Source: Candidatus Brachythrix odensensis
GTDB taxonomy: Bacteria > Chloroflexota > Anaerolineae > J036 > Brachytrichaceae
Length of the DNA stretch: 64,000 bases
Direction of reading: 5' to 3'
NCBI GenBank assembly: GCA_016714465.1
Contig: JADKDT010000001.1
Coordinates: forward strand, 186,001-250,000
The notes under the pieces: generated by a model
What the model saw: the letters and a program-made list of their open reading frames with translations, nothing else
Database searches by the model: none
What the model was told of the DNA's origin: nothing
Program-made: the position numbers and the translations under genes
Shown here: in pieces, positions 10,840 through 20,200 of the stretch
How positions within the stretch are numbered: the first letter of the stretch is position 1
How the letters are laid out: every line of letters starts with the position of its first letter

Positions 10840-11817
10840 CTAGCGAACGGTGACGCTTCCCGAGTTGAGCTGGACGTCGATCAAGACATAGGAGCCGGAC
10901 TGGTTGAAGCCCGGCGTCTCATAAGTGCCGTCCCGGTTGTTGCCGCTGGCCCGGTTCAGCGCGGTATTCAGCGCACCGGAGTTGACGTGATAGCGCACCC
11001 GCGCCGGCATGCCACGCGGCAGCTTGACCTCCGCCGAGCCCGAATCGATCTGGAGGTTCAACTGGTATTGCCCGCTTTCGGGCAGCACCAGGGTCGATTG
11101 CCCCGAGTCCTGGTCCAGGGTCACCGCGCGCAGGGCGAGCCCGGACAAATCGCCATTCAGCGACCCCGACCTGACGTTCAGGTTGAGATCGAGCGTTATA
11201 CCGGGGTTGATTCGAATGTCCCAGCGTTCGCCCATGGCCCATTCGAAGAAGAAGAGCGGGAAGGGCTGCCCGCGCGTGCCCAGGCGGACGGTCGCGTTGT
11301 CCCCGGAGCGCTGCATGTCGTTGATCAACTCGCCGCGCAGGCTGGCCTCGGCTTCGACCAGGTTGGGCGAATCCTTGCTGGCTTGAAGCGTGCCCGCGCC
11401 CGAGCGCAGGTCAAAGTCCACTTTGGCGGCGCGCACGCCATCGAGCGGCCGTGCCACACGCTCCGCCCGCAGCGCGTTGTTGGCTGAGAAGATGACCAGG
11501 CCGGGCGTCTGGGTCACCATCCCGGGAGTCATCAGGATGTAGATGGCCCCGCCCGCGACGACGAGGCCGACCAGCGCGCTCACCAGCGTGCCGAGCCAAC
11601 CCGTCCGCTGGAAGATCAACTCGATGCCGGCCGTGATAAGCAGGACGGGCCAATACTGGGCAAGGAGCATGAGCGGGTCGTTAACCAGCTGCCCGGCGTT
11701 GTTGAGCAGGGCGCCCACGCCGATGCCGATCAACGCGATCGGCCAGAACAGGCTGACCGAGCGCCGGTGGCGGAGCGGCGCGGGCCGGGACTCGTCGGGC
11801 AACGTTGGGATTGTCAT
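10840..11817 (-). CDS. LiaF-like membrane protein with beta-helical C-terminal domain
   Basis: 325 residues. Three hydrophobic segments (about residues 23-45, 50-70 and 78-95) resemble the LiaI/LiaF transmembrane module. A beta-rich extracytoplasmic region follows, with repeated patterns (LDLNLNVRSGSLNGDLSG, INSGALNTAL-like) as in DUF2154/toastrack domains of cell-envelope stress proteins. The start has an AAAGGAATC ribosome site. It lies 18 bp downstream of another LiaF-like gene. An envelope stress-sensing role is inferred from family resemblance; no LiaRS pair is adjacent. Confidence 0.7.
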   Translation of the reverse strand: MTIPTLPDESRPAPLRHRRSVSLFWPIALIGIGVGALLNNAGQLVNDPLMLLAQYWPVLLITAGIELIFQRTGWLGTLVSALVGLVVAGGAIYILMTPGMVTQTPGLVIFSANNALRAERVARPLDGVRAAKVDFDLRSGAGTLQASKDSPNLVEAEASLRGELINDMQRSGDNATVRLGTRGQPFPLFFFEWAMGERWDIRINPGITLDLNLNVRSGSLNGDLSGLALRAVTLDQDSGQSTLVLPESGQYQLNLQIDSGSAEVKLPRGMPARVRYHVNSGALNTALNRASGNNRDGTYETPGFNQSGSYVLIDVQLNSGSVTVR

Positions 11818-11835
11818 GGTGATTCCTTTGCCCGG

Positions 11836-12426
11836 CTACGGCGCGGGCGTACGAAACTGGTTCGAGTCGCGCGGGGGCAGCGCGTCCAGCACGCGCGACC
11901 AGTTGAACAGGCGGCCGACGATCATCAACACCCCAAGGGCGATCAGGATGACCGGCCAGACTACGTTTGCGGTGCGGGTAACGGCGCCGAGGCTGAACAT
12001 CAGCTCAAAAAATGCGCCAAAACAGACGAACAGGGCTAGCCCGATTGCGATCAGGATGTAGCCGGGGCGCTTGAGCTCGGGCTTCCGGCTGTACCAACTG
12101 TGAATGACGATCCCGACACCGACACCCATCGGGGCGAAGAGCGCCCAGGCATAGGCCATGCTGACCCAGTTGCCGAACAGATTCTCGGCCAGCAGGATCA
12201 GGCCGAGGATGACGAACATGCTGCCCGGAATGGCGAGACCGCCCGCTTTGCGGCCGCTGGCAAACATGCCAACGAAAAACGCGGCGCCAAACAGGATGAC
12301 TAAGAACGGCCAAAGCGCCGACCAGATCTCCACCCGCAGAAATTGGCCGATCAAAAACAGGACGCCGAGGGCAATCAGGACGACGCCGATGACAATGCTA
12401 GATGTGATCTTTGGTCTTTCTGACAT
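11836..12426 (-). CDS. LiaI/LiaF-like multi-pass membrane protein
   Basis: 196 residues with about six hydrophobic helices, starting with SSIVIGVVLIALGVLFLIGQF and ending with VVWPVILIALGVLMIVGRLF. The repeated IALGVL-type motif before a Trp-containing loop is typical of the LiaF transmembrane (DUF5668-like) family. AGGAG stands upstream of ATG 12426. It forms a pair with the next gene, which adds the soluble domain. No catalytic residues are evident. Confidence 0.7.
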   Translation of the reverse strand: MSERPKITSSIVIGVVLIALGVLFLIGQFLRVEIWSALWPFLVILFGAAFFVGMFASGRKAGGLAIPGSMFVILGLILLAENLFGNWVSMAYAWALFAPMGVGVGIVIHSWYSRKPELKRPGYILIAIGLALFVCFGAFFELMFSLGAVTRTANVVWPVILIALGVLMIVGRLFNWSRVLDALPPRDSNQFRTPAP

Positions 12427-12452
12427 GACGCAATCTCCTTGGGACTCCTAAT

Positions 12453-12516
12453 AGAATCTGTTTCCGGAGGCGATGTCCCCGGCGCAGCCGGGGACATCGC
12501 CTCCGGAGCAGGTTCT
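12453..12516. repeat. Palindromic repeat, CCCCGGC-gca-GCCGGGG core
   Basis: CCGGAGGCGATGTCCCCGGC pairs perfectly with its complement across a 3-nt loop, with imperfect outer arms (AGAATCTG/GCAGGTTCT). It belongs to the family of palindromes listed in the findings and lies between divergent genes. Confidence 0.7.
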
Positions 12517-12643
12517 GACAGTAATTCTCTGCCCCCCTCAAATCGCTTCTGGCCTATTACGCCCAGCCGCCGCAAAGAGTTGCGCGTCCCATGCCCGGGA
12601 GCGTCGGACCAGGCATTCCGGGGTAGCATCGCGGCCACACGCC

Positions 12644-13603
12644 ATGGACATTCTTGCCGCCGCGATCGACGCCGAAAACCGGATCCGCCCACACCTGCCG
12701 CCCAGTCCATTGGTGCGGTCAGAGGCGCTGTCGCGCGAGGTCGGCGCCGAAGTCTATCTCAAGCTCGAAAGCCTGCAACCGACTGGCTCGTTCAAGGTGC
12801 GCGGGGCGCTGAACACCGTCCTGTCGCTTGATGACGCGGCGCGCAGTCGTGGCGTCATCACCGCCTCGTCGGGCAATCACGGCGCGGCGGTGGCCTATGC
12901 GCTCAGCCTGACCGGCGCGCCGGGGACGGTGTATGTGCCCGAGCACGCCTCGGCCGGCAAGGTGGCCGCGATGCGACGCCTGGGCGCGACCGTCGTCGCG
13001 AGCGGCGATGACAGCCTGTTGTCCGAGCATGCGGCGCGGGCAGCCGCCCAGACCGCGGGCCGGGTCTACATCTCGCCTTACAACGACTCGCGGGTGGTGG
13101 CCGGCCAGGCCACGGCCGGGCTCGAGATCGGCCGGGCGCTGGCCCGGATCGACGCGGCCTTCATCGCGGTCGGCGGGGGCGGGCTGGTGGCTGGCGCGGG
13201 CGGCGCGCTCAAGGCCTTGCATCCCGGCATCCGCGTGATCGGTTGCCAGCCGGCCAACTCCCAGGTCATGGCTGCCTCGGTGGCGGCCGGGCGCATGCTC
13301 GATTTGCCCAGCGCGCCGACGCTGTCGGACGGCACGGCCGGAGGCGTTGAGTCGGACAGTTTGACATTCCCGTTGGTTCAGCAAATCGTTGATGGGTTTG
13401 AGCTTGTCCCGGAGGCCGAGATCGCCGAGGCGATGCGCTGGTGTCTCGCTCGCGAGCACGTGCTGGCCGAGGGCGCGGCCGGGGTGGCCGTCGCAGCGCT
13501 TCTCCGCCAGCGCGAACTGTGGCGGGGCAAGACCGTCGTCGTCGTCATCTGCGGGGGAAATGTCGACGCGGAAACCTTGGCTATCGTGCTCCGCGTCGGA
13601 TGA
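12644..13603 (+). CDS. Threonine/serine dehydratase (threonine ammonia-lyase family)
   Basis: 319 residues of the fold-type II PLP family. GSFKVRGA holds the Schiff-base lysine, SSGNHGAA binds the cofactor phosphate and VGGGGLVAG is the second glycine loop. It lacks the C-terminal ACT-like regulatory domain of biosynthetic IlvA, so it resembles catabolic TdcB-type enzymes, which convert threonine to 2-oxobutyrate and ammonia. ATG 12644 is chosen because homology begins soon after; the frame upstream covers a palindrome. Isoleucine synthesis here may also run through citramalate synthase at 41.5 kb. Confidence 0.85.
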   Translation: MDILAAAIDAENRIRPHLPPSPLVRSEALSREVGAEVYLKLESLQPTGSFKVRGALNTVLSLDDAARSRGVITASSGNHGAAVAYALSLTGAPGTVYVPEHASAGKVAAMRRLGATVVASGDDSLLSEHAARAAAQTAGRVYISPYNDSRVVAGQATAGLEIGRALARIDAAFIAVGGGGLVAGAGGALKALHPGIRVIGCQPANSQVMAASVAAGRMLDLPSAPTLSDGTAGGVESDSLTFPLVQQIVDGFELVPEAEIAEAMRWCLAREHVLAEGAAGVAVAALLRQRELWRGKTVVVVICGGNVDAETLAIVLRVG

Positions 13604-13620
13604 GCGCGCGCCTCATGCCG

Positions 13621-13697
13621 TTTTTCACCACAAAGGCACAAAGGACACAAAGATCTCCGTTTCTATCTTGGTGTCTTTGTGCCTTTGTGGTGAAAAA
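13621..13697. repeat. Long inverted repeat between convergent genes
   Basis: TTTTTCACCACAAAGGCACA pairs with TGTGCCTTTGTGGTGAAAAA, with the arms continuing inward around a roughly 10-nt loop. Its AT-rich composition contrasts with the surroundings, which suggests a mobile palindrome. It sits between the stops at 13603 and 13703 and could terminate both. Confidence 0.7.
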
Positions 13698-13702
13698 GAT
13701 CG

Positions 13703-15328
<1,626 letters not shown>

Positions 15329-15334
15329 GGCGTT

Positions 15335-15670
15335 TTACTGGGGTGGCTGCCCGCCGAACAACTGGCTGGTCAGGTTGTCGCCCTGCTGCGGGATGTAGAT
15401 CGCGCCATATTGGGCCTCGTATTTGTCGATGTTCTCCTGGAGCGCGCGGACGAGGAGTTTGGCGTGCATGGGCGCGCACACGATCCGGGCGCCGATCCGG
15501 GCCGCCGGCATGTTGGGCATGATCCGGGCGAAGTCGAGGATAAATTCAGCCGGGGAATGCTGGATGACGACAAAATTGGAATAGGTCGCGTCCAGCCCGG
15601 GCGGGAGCTCGAGCTGCAGGGGCGGCGGCTGCTGTTGCGGCTGGGGTTGCTGGCGGGGTGTCTGTGGCAT
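15335..15670 (-). CDS. DUF3467-like small protein
   Basis: 111 residues. A Gln/Pro-rich N-terminus precedes a conserved core with YSNFVVIQHSPAEFILDFAR and ARIVCAPMHAKLLVRALQENI, as in DUF3467 proteins of unknown function. ATG 15670 is preferred over the longer frame: TATGCT lies 6 nt upstream (leaderless arrangement) and homology begins soon after. It probably heads an operon with the mutase. Confidence 0.72.
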   Translation of the reverse strand: MPQTPRQQPQPQQQPPPLQLELPPGLDATYSNFVVIQHSPAEFILDFARIMPNMPAARIGARIVCAPMHAKLLVRALQENIDKYEAQYGAIYIPQQGDNLTSQLFGGQPPQ

Positions 15671-15791
15671 GCGCGAAGCATACCCGAATTGGCGGTTCGC
15701 GCGCGGGGCGACCGGTCTGTTCAACATGGATGAACAGGATGGACAGGATAGGGACTGGGCAACCGCAGGTCGCCCCTACCCATCCCAACAA

Positions 15792-15833
15792 ACGGCAAGA
15801 GCCGCCGACAGCAACGTCGGCGGCTCTTGCCGT
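15792..15833 (-). terminator. Strong hairpin after ssb
   Basis: ACGGCAAGAGCCGCCGAC pairs perfectly with its complement across a 6-nt loop, 22 bp past the ssb stop. There is no long U-run. It separates ssb from the DUF3467 gene. Confidence 0.7.
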
Positions 15834-15855
15834 CGGATGGACCGCATGCGGCGGG

Positions 15856-16281
15856 CTAGAACGGAATCTCTTCGCCGCCGCCGGCCGGCGCGCTGTGCCC
15901 GGCATCGCCGGAATCGGGGGCCGGGCCGCCCTCGTCCTTGGGGCTGAGGAAGCGCACGGTGTTGGCGACGATCTCGAAGCTCGTCCCGGTGGTGCCATCC
16001 TGACGGGTGAAAGTGGTCGGTCCGCCGGACTTGGGGTCCACCCGCAGGCGGCCTTCAACCAGAACCATCTTGCCCTTGCTCACGAACTTGTTGACGTTTT
16101 CGGCTTGCGCGCCGAACACCGAGACGCGGAACCAGGTGGTTTCCTTGACCTGGGCGCCGCTCTTGTCTTTGTAGGACCGATCGGTCGCCAGGCTGAATGA
16201 GGTGACCGGGTCGCCGTTTGGCATATAGCGCATTTCGGGATCGCGCCCGAGCCGGCCGATGACGGTGAGGCTTTGATACAT
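15856..16281 (-). CDS. ssb: Single-stranded DNA-binding protein
   Basis: 141 residues. The OB-fold starts MYQSLTVIGRLGRDPEMRY, followed by the typical TSFSLATDRSYK and TTWFRVSVFG. A short Gly/Pro/Asp-rich tail ends in the acidic tip EEIPF that recruits partner enzymes. AGGAGACAC precedes the ATG. It protects single-stranded DNA in replication and repair. Its promoter (TTGACG-N18-TAGCAT) has a Pho-box-like direct repeat just upstream. Confidence 0.93.
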   Translation of the reverse strand: MYQSLTVIGRLGRDPEMRYMPNGDPVTSFSLATDRSYKDKSGAQVKETTWFRVSVFGAQAENVNKFVSKGKMVLVEGRLRVDPKSGGPTTFTRQDGTTGTSFEIVANTVRFLSPKDEGGPAPDSGDAGHSAPAGGGEEIPF

Positions 16282-16333
16282 GTGTGTGTCTCCTGTTGGT
16301 TAACGTTTGTTTGGGTTGAATTCAACTACGGGG

Positions 16334-16390
16334 ATGCTACTCCCGCCTCGCCCGGCGCGTCAAGGAGCGGGCCTGACAGTTGTCTGACGG
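16334..16390 (-). promoter_or_regulatory. ssb promoter with 11-bp-spaced direct repeat
   Basis: Minus strand: TTGACG (16363-16358), 18-bp spacer, TAGCAT (16339-16334). Immediately upstream, CCGTCAG (16390-16384) and CTGTCAG (16379-16373) are repeated with an 11-bp period, the layout of OmpR/PhoB-family operators. The same half-site occurs at the tad promoters. Confidence 0.5.
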
Positions 16391-16393
16391 TCG

Positions 16394-16676
16394 TCAGTTC
16401 TTGTTCACGATGCGCTGCTTGAAGTCGGTGACAAAGCGTTCCAGCTTTTGCATGAGCTCGGCCCATTCGGGGCCTTCCAGAATGCCGGTGAGGGCCTGGC
16501 GATCATTGGCCTCGGCCGAGGATGATCCGAGGGCCCGGGCCATACACGGTATCCCAGGCCTCAACCGGGCGAATGCCCAGACGGAGCACACCGGGGACAA
16601 ACTCCTGGGTGACGAATTCGAAGTAGGCGGTCTCTTCATCCGCCTTGATATTCCAGCTCAGAACCAGCTTCACCAT
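16394..16676 (-). CDS. Small conserved protein (about 93 aa), apparent frameshift
   Basis: The N-terminal frame from ATG 16676 reads MVKLVLSWNIKADEETAYF and continues to VYGPGPRIILG, then stops. The next frame continues sensibly with AEANDRQALTGILEGPEWAE to the stop at 16394. The join lies near 16530. Joined, it looks like a small alpha/beta-barrel-type protein of unknown function that I recall from related bacteria. The shift may be an assembly error. It follows the TPR lipoprotein gene by 34 bp, so it probably belongs to that operon. Confidence 0.6.
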
Positions 16677-16710
16677 CGCGCCTCCCCGGGTGTCGCAAAG
16701 CGACGGCCCA

Positions 16711-17574
16711 TTACTTGCACCCGGCCTGCAGTTTCTGCACTTCGCCGCGGAAACGCGCATCCGGCACATTGAATGCCAGGACGGCGGCCAGGGTCTTGCT
16801 GCCGTTGGCCGTGTCGCCGGTGCCGCACTGGGCCTGGGCGAGCGCCCACAACGCAAACGGATCCTGTTGCGCGCCGCGCAGGTCGACGCCCTTCTTCGCG
16901 TTGACGAGGGCGTTCTTGAAGTCGGCCCGAAAGAGGTAGACCGTGGCCAGGCCGGTATAAGCAGCCGAGAAATTTGGATCGGACTTGATCGCGGCTTCAA
17001 ACTCCTTCGCCGCCTTGTCGGTCGTCTCGCCGGCTGTGCCCGGTGAGCGCTGCAGGAAGATCGTGCCCAGCACGTAGTGTGAGGTCGCGTCGGTCGGGTT
17101 GATCACGAGCGCCTGTTCGATCCGCTTCTGGGCATCGTCGAGCTGGCCGTTCTGGTAGTGGACGGTGGCCAGATTGGTCAGGGCCTCATCCTTGCGCGGG
17201 TCGAGTTCGATTGCGCGTTGATAGGACGTCACGGCGTTTTGAAACAGGCTCGCCCGTGTGCCGGCATCGGGGGTGATGCCGCCCAGTTGGTTGAAGGCAT
17301 TGCCGGCCAGGTAGTGCACGTCGGCGTTGCGGTTGTCGAGCTTGATCCCTTCCTGGGCCTCGGACAGGGCCTGTTGAAAATTGCCGGCGCGATAGGCCGA
17401 GCGGGCGGCCTCGATCCGAGCCTGGACCTGCGGGCTGGCCGTGCTGGCCACGGCCGCCGTGGCGGCCGGGCGGGCGGGCCCGGTTGGGGTGATCGGCGGG
17501 GCGCCATCATCGCAGGCGCTCAGCACCAGCGCGCCGCACAACGCAGTGACTAGAATACCTGCGGATTTCCTCAT
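16711..17574 (-). CDS. TPR-repeat lipoprotein
   Basis: 287 residues. The signal peptide ends in the lipobox LSAC (Cys21). A Pro/Thr/Ala linker follows, then about five tetratricopeptide repeats (for example AVTSYQRAIELDPRKDEALT and QALVINPTDATSHYVLG). TPRs form helical protein-binding surfaces; the partner is unknown. Its ATG overlaps the stop of the upstream MBL gene by 4 bp, so the two are translationally coupled. Confidence 0.8.
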   Translation of the reverse strand: MRKSAGILVTALCGALVLSACDDGAPPITPTGPARPAATAAVASTASPQVQARIEAARSAYRAGNFQQALSEAQEGIKLDNRNADVHYLAGNAFNQLGGITPDAGTRASLFQNAVTSYQRAIELDPRKDEALTNLATVHYQNGQLDDAQKRIEQALVINPTDATSHYVLGTIFLQRSPGTAGETTDKAAKEFEAAIKSDPNFSAAYTGLATVYLFRADFKNALVNAKKGVDLRGAQQDPFALWALAQAQCGTGDTANGSKTLAAVLAFNVPDARFRGEVQKLQAGCK

Positions 17575-18218
17575 CGCTTTACCTCGAGCAACACGACCTG
17601 GGTGTCCTCCGGCAGGCCGCTGCGGGTGATCTTGAGCGATTCAACCGGCTTGGCCTCGCTCAGCCCCATTTCTTTGAGGAACTTCTGGGCGCCGTCGAGG
17701 CCGGCGCCGCTTTCGCCGGACTTGAAGTTGATCGGGACGACGATGCTGGGCTCGATCAGGCTGATGACCTCGGAAGCCTGGGCGGCGTTGAGGCCGCTGC
17801 CTCCGCCGATGGGGATAAGCAGGACGTGGACGGTCTCGAGCGCGTCGATCTGAGCCTGGGTGGGCACGAAGTTCAGCCCGCCCATGTGGGCGACGCTCAG
17901 GCCGTCGAAGTTGAAGACATAGACCGTGCTTTTCTGAGCCGCCTCGCCCTGACCCTTCTTGTCGGGGCGCATGCCCACGCCGGTGATGAAGACGCCGCCC
18001 ATTTCGTATTCGCCGGGGCCGCGCACAGTCCGCGTATCGCCGCGCTGGGCGCCGACGACGGCGGCGAAGTTGTTGTGCTCGGGCGTATCACGGCTGATGG
18101 TGATGACGTCGGCCTTGAGTTTGGGCGCGTCGTCGCCGGAATAGGGATCCGCGACGACGGCGAGGGTTCCGCGCTCGGTCATGCGCACGCAGAACTGCCC
18201 GTGCCAGGTGATTTCCAT
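17571..18218 (-). CDS. MBL-fold (beta-lactamase_3-like) protein with degenerate metal site
   Basis: 215 residues resembling the UlaG/UPF0173-like branch of the metallo-beta-lactamase superfamily, starting MEITWHGQFCVRM. The usual HxHxDH motif is not intact: the corresponding segment reads ITISRDTPEHNN, keeping only one His. Activity is therefore uncertain. The start has TACAAT 7 nt upstream (leaderless) and a LexA-type box about 34 bp upstream. It is coupled to the TPR lipoprotein. Confidence 0.7.
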   Translation of the reverse strand: MEITWHGQFCVRMTERGTLAVVADPYSGDDAPKLKADVITISRDTPEHNNFAAVVGAQRGDTRTVRGPGEYEMGGVFITGVGMRPDKKGQGEAAQKSTVYVFNFDGLSVAHMGGLNFVPTQAQIDALETVHVLLIPIGGGSGLNAAQASEVISLIEPSIVVPINFKSGESGAGLDGAQKFLKEMGLSEAKPVESLKITRSGLPEDTQVVLLEVKR

Positions 18219-18225
18219 GACGCGA

Positions 18226-18263
18226 ATTGTAGCCCAATCGGGCCGGATTTAGAACACTTGTTC
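18226..18263 (-). promoter_or_regulatory. Promoter and LexA-type box of the MBL-TPR operon
   Basis: TACAAT (18231-18226) ends 7 nt before ATG 18218. GAACACTTGTTC, as read on the plus strand, lies at 18252-18263, where the -35 region would be. It is an exact GAAC-N4-GTTC palindrome. Its plus-strand flanks (TTTAG before, GCTC after) resemble those of the imuB box. Confidence 0.55.
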
Positions 18264-18296
18264 GCTCTCCGTTTTAGCGAGGCGGATGGCGGGCCA

Positions 18297-18353
18297 GACA
18301 TACCCAGAATCGATATGCCCGGCGAAGCCGGGCATATCGATTCTGGGTATGTC
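18297..18353 (-). terminator. Palindrome at the 3' end of the phoU-like gene
   Basis: GACATACCCAGAATCGATAT and its complement flank a CCCGGC-gaa-GCCGGG core. It directly abuts the stop codon of the DUF47 gene. It belongs to the shared palindrome family. Confidence 0.65.
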
Positions 18354-18969
18354 ACGACAGCTTCATCACCACCATCCCAAACACGTTGGCCGTGGTGTCG
18401 GCCCGGTCGGACATGTTCGAGACGTGCCGGTAGACCTCGCGCCGGTTGAGCACGGACGGCAGATTCGCCTCGGTGGCCTTCGAAAACAGATCCGCCACGG
18501 CAACCCGGTAGAGGTGATCGACCTCGCCCTCGAGCTTCTTGGCCCGCCGGGCATGGTCGCCGGCCACTCGCGGGTTGGCGCTCAGGCGTTGGGCGGCCAT
18601 GTGCAGCTCCTGGGCTTCCTGGCGCACCAGCGCCACCATTTTGCGCAGGTAGTCGTCGCCCTGGACCTTGAGCAGCACGAGTTCCTCGAGGGTCGACAGG
18701 GCGTAGTCAAGCATGTCGTCCATATAAAGCGACAGGTTGAACAGGTCCTCGCGATCGACCGGCGTGACAAAGGTGTTGTGCAGTTCGTCGATCAGGATCC
18801 GGCGCGTCTCGTCGGCGTCCATCTCGACCGCGCTCAGCCTGTCGATCCCGGCCTGGTCAGGGTGATCGATCAGCGACTCCAGCAGCTCAATGCCCTTGAC
18901 CGTCTTGGCGGCCTGCTCGATCAGCAGCGCGATAAAGCGATCCTCTTCCTTCTTCTTGCGTCCAAACAC
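18352..18969 (-). CDS. DUF47/PhoU-like Pit accessory protein
   Basis: 205 residues, nearly all helical, starting MFGRKKKEEDRF. It has the acidic EMDADETRRILIDEL and VDREDLFNLSLYMDDMLDY motifs of the DUF47 (TIGR00153) family, relatives of PhoU that bind metal clusters. Such genes usually sit upstream of Pit transporters and modulate them; here it lies 24 bp downstream of pit on the same strand. A role in phosphate uptake control is inferred. Confidence 0.87.
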   Translation of the reverse strand: MFGRKKKEEDRFIALLIEQAAKTVKGIELLESLIDHPDQAGIDRLSAVEMDADETRRILIDELHNTFVTPVDREDLFNLSLYMDDMLDYALSTLEELVLLKVQGDDYLRKMVALVRQEAQELHMAAQRLSANPRVAGDHARRAKKLEGEVDHLYRVAVADLFSKATEANLPSVLNRREVYRHVSNMSDRADTTANVFGMVVMKLS

Positions 18970-18993
18970 ACTCTTACTCTCCTTGGGGCCTGA

Positions 18994-19983
18994 TCAGACC
19001 AGATTTCGCACAACCAGATACAGCAACGCACTCAATGCCGCGGTAGCGGGGATCGTCAGCAGCCAGGCCAGCACGATGTCGCTCAGCACCCCCCAGCGCA
19101 CCTGCGAGGCCCGCTCGGCCGCGCCCACCCCGAGCACCGACATGCTCACCACGTGGGTGGTGCTGACCGGGCCCCCGAGTAGCGACGCGCCCAGGATGAC
19201 GGCCGCCGACGCGATCTGGGTGCTAAAGCTGTGGATGGGCCGGATGCGGTAGAACTTGCGGCCCAGGGTGTTGATGATGCGCCAGCCGCCAAACACGGTG
19301 CCCAGCCCGATCGCGGCCGCGCTGATGACGATCACCCACCACGGCACCTCAAAGGTGGGCTGGAAGCCCAGCACGACCAGGCCCAGGGTGATGATGCCCA
19401 TCGTTTTCTGCGCGTCATTCGTGCCATGGCTGAGGGCGAGGATGAAACCGGTGGGGAGCTGGGCGCGCTTGAACAGCACGTTGACTTTGGGTGTGGCATC
19501 GCGTGACATCTGGCGGGTCAGCCACATGACGAGATAGCCGGCCGCGAAGCCGATGAGGGGCGAAGTGAAGAGGGCGATCGCGACCTTGGCCAGCCCGGCC
19601 AGTTCGAGTGCGCCTACACCCGAGCCCAGAATCACCGCGCCAAGCAGGCCGCCGATCAGGGCATGCGACGAGCTGGCCGGGATGCCGAAATACCAGGTGA
19701 TGAGGTTCCAGGCGCTGGCGCTGAGCAGCGCGGCCAGCACGACCGCGATCGTGATCGCCGAGGGCAGGGCAACCTCCGAGCCAATCGTCTTGGCCACGGC
19801 CACGCCAAAGACAAAGGGACCGACGAAGTTGGCGATGGCGGCCAGCAGGAGCGCGTCGCGGGGCGACATCGCCTGCGACGAGATGATCGTGGCCACGACA
19901 TTTGCGCTGTCGTGAAAGCCGTTCAGGAAGTCAAAGGCGAGGGCGATTGCGATCAGAAGGGCGATCAGGGCAAGAGACGACAT
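18994..19983 (-). CDS. pit: PiT-family inorganic phosphate transporter
   Basis: About 329 residues with some ten hydrophobic helices. The two family signatures are present: FDFLNGFHDSANVVATIISS near the N-terminus and LSHGTNDAQKTMGIIT in the second half. It imports phosphate with protons or Na+ as metal-phosphate. ATG 19983 is chosen because the conserved N-terminus starts there; a TTG 21 bp upstream is also possible. The divergent tad operon shares the upstream region, including a Pho-box-like repeat. Confidence 0.92.
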   Translation of the reverse strand: MSSLALIALLIAIALAFDFLNGFHDSANVVATIISSQAMSPRDALLLAAIANFVGPFVFGVAVAKTIGSEVALPSAITIAVVLAALLSASAWNLITWYFGIPASSSHALIGGLLGAVILGSGVGALELAGLAKVAIALFTSPLIGFAAGYLVMWLTRQMSRDATPKVNVLFKRAQLPTGFILALSHGTNDAQKTMGIITLGLVVLGFQPTFEVPWWVIVISAAAIGLGTVFGGWRIINTLGRKFYRIRPIHSFSTQIASAAVILGASLLGGPVSTTHVVSMSVLGVGAAERASQVRWGVLSDIVLAWLLTIPATAALSALLYLVVRNLV

Positions 19984-20043
19984 GGTCTGTTGGCCGGTCC
20001 GCAAAGGAACCAGTTGCCAAGCTTAACATGAGCATAACTTGTT

Positions 20044-20105
20044 TTTTCGGAAGCGCTGTCCCCCGCCCCGGCATACGCCGGGGCGGGGGACAGCGCTTCC
20101 GAAAA
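20044..20105. repeat. Palindrome between pit and the tad operon
   Basis: TTTTCGGAAGCGCTGTCCCC pairs with its complement around a GCCCCGGCatacGCCGGGGC-type core. It is one of the recurring CCCCGGC-core palindromes and lies between divergent promoters. Confidence 0.7.
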
Positions 20106-20120
20106 GCAGCCCAACCTCAA

Positions 20121-20166
20121 CTGTCAGGAAACTGTCAGGTTCATTTTGCTGCCCTTTCCATAGACT
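20121..20166 (+). promoter_or_regulatory. Pho-box-like direct repeat before the tad operon
   Basis: CTGTCAG at 20121-20127 and again at 20132-20138 is an 11-bp-period direct repeat, close to the E. coli Pho box (CTGTCAT-N4-CTGTCAT). It is followed by GTTCATTTT and a possible -10 TAGACT at 20161-20166. The same arrangement precedes the Flp-like gene at 27299. The adjacent divergent genes are phosphate transport genes. Confidence 0.6.
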
Positions 20167-20200
20167 GCTTGCAGGCCACTGATCGTGGCCCAGGCTGTCT

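Noticed and set aside
18050..18110. HxHxDH zinc motif in the MBL-fold protein
   Set aside because: Looked for, but only TPEHNN is found, so a full dinuclear zinc site cannot be claimed.
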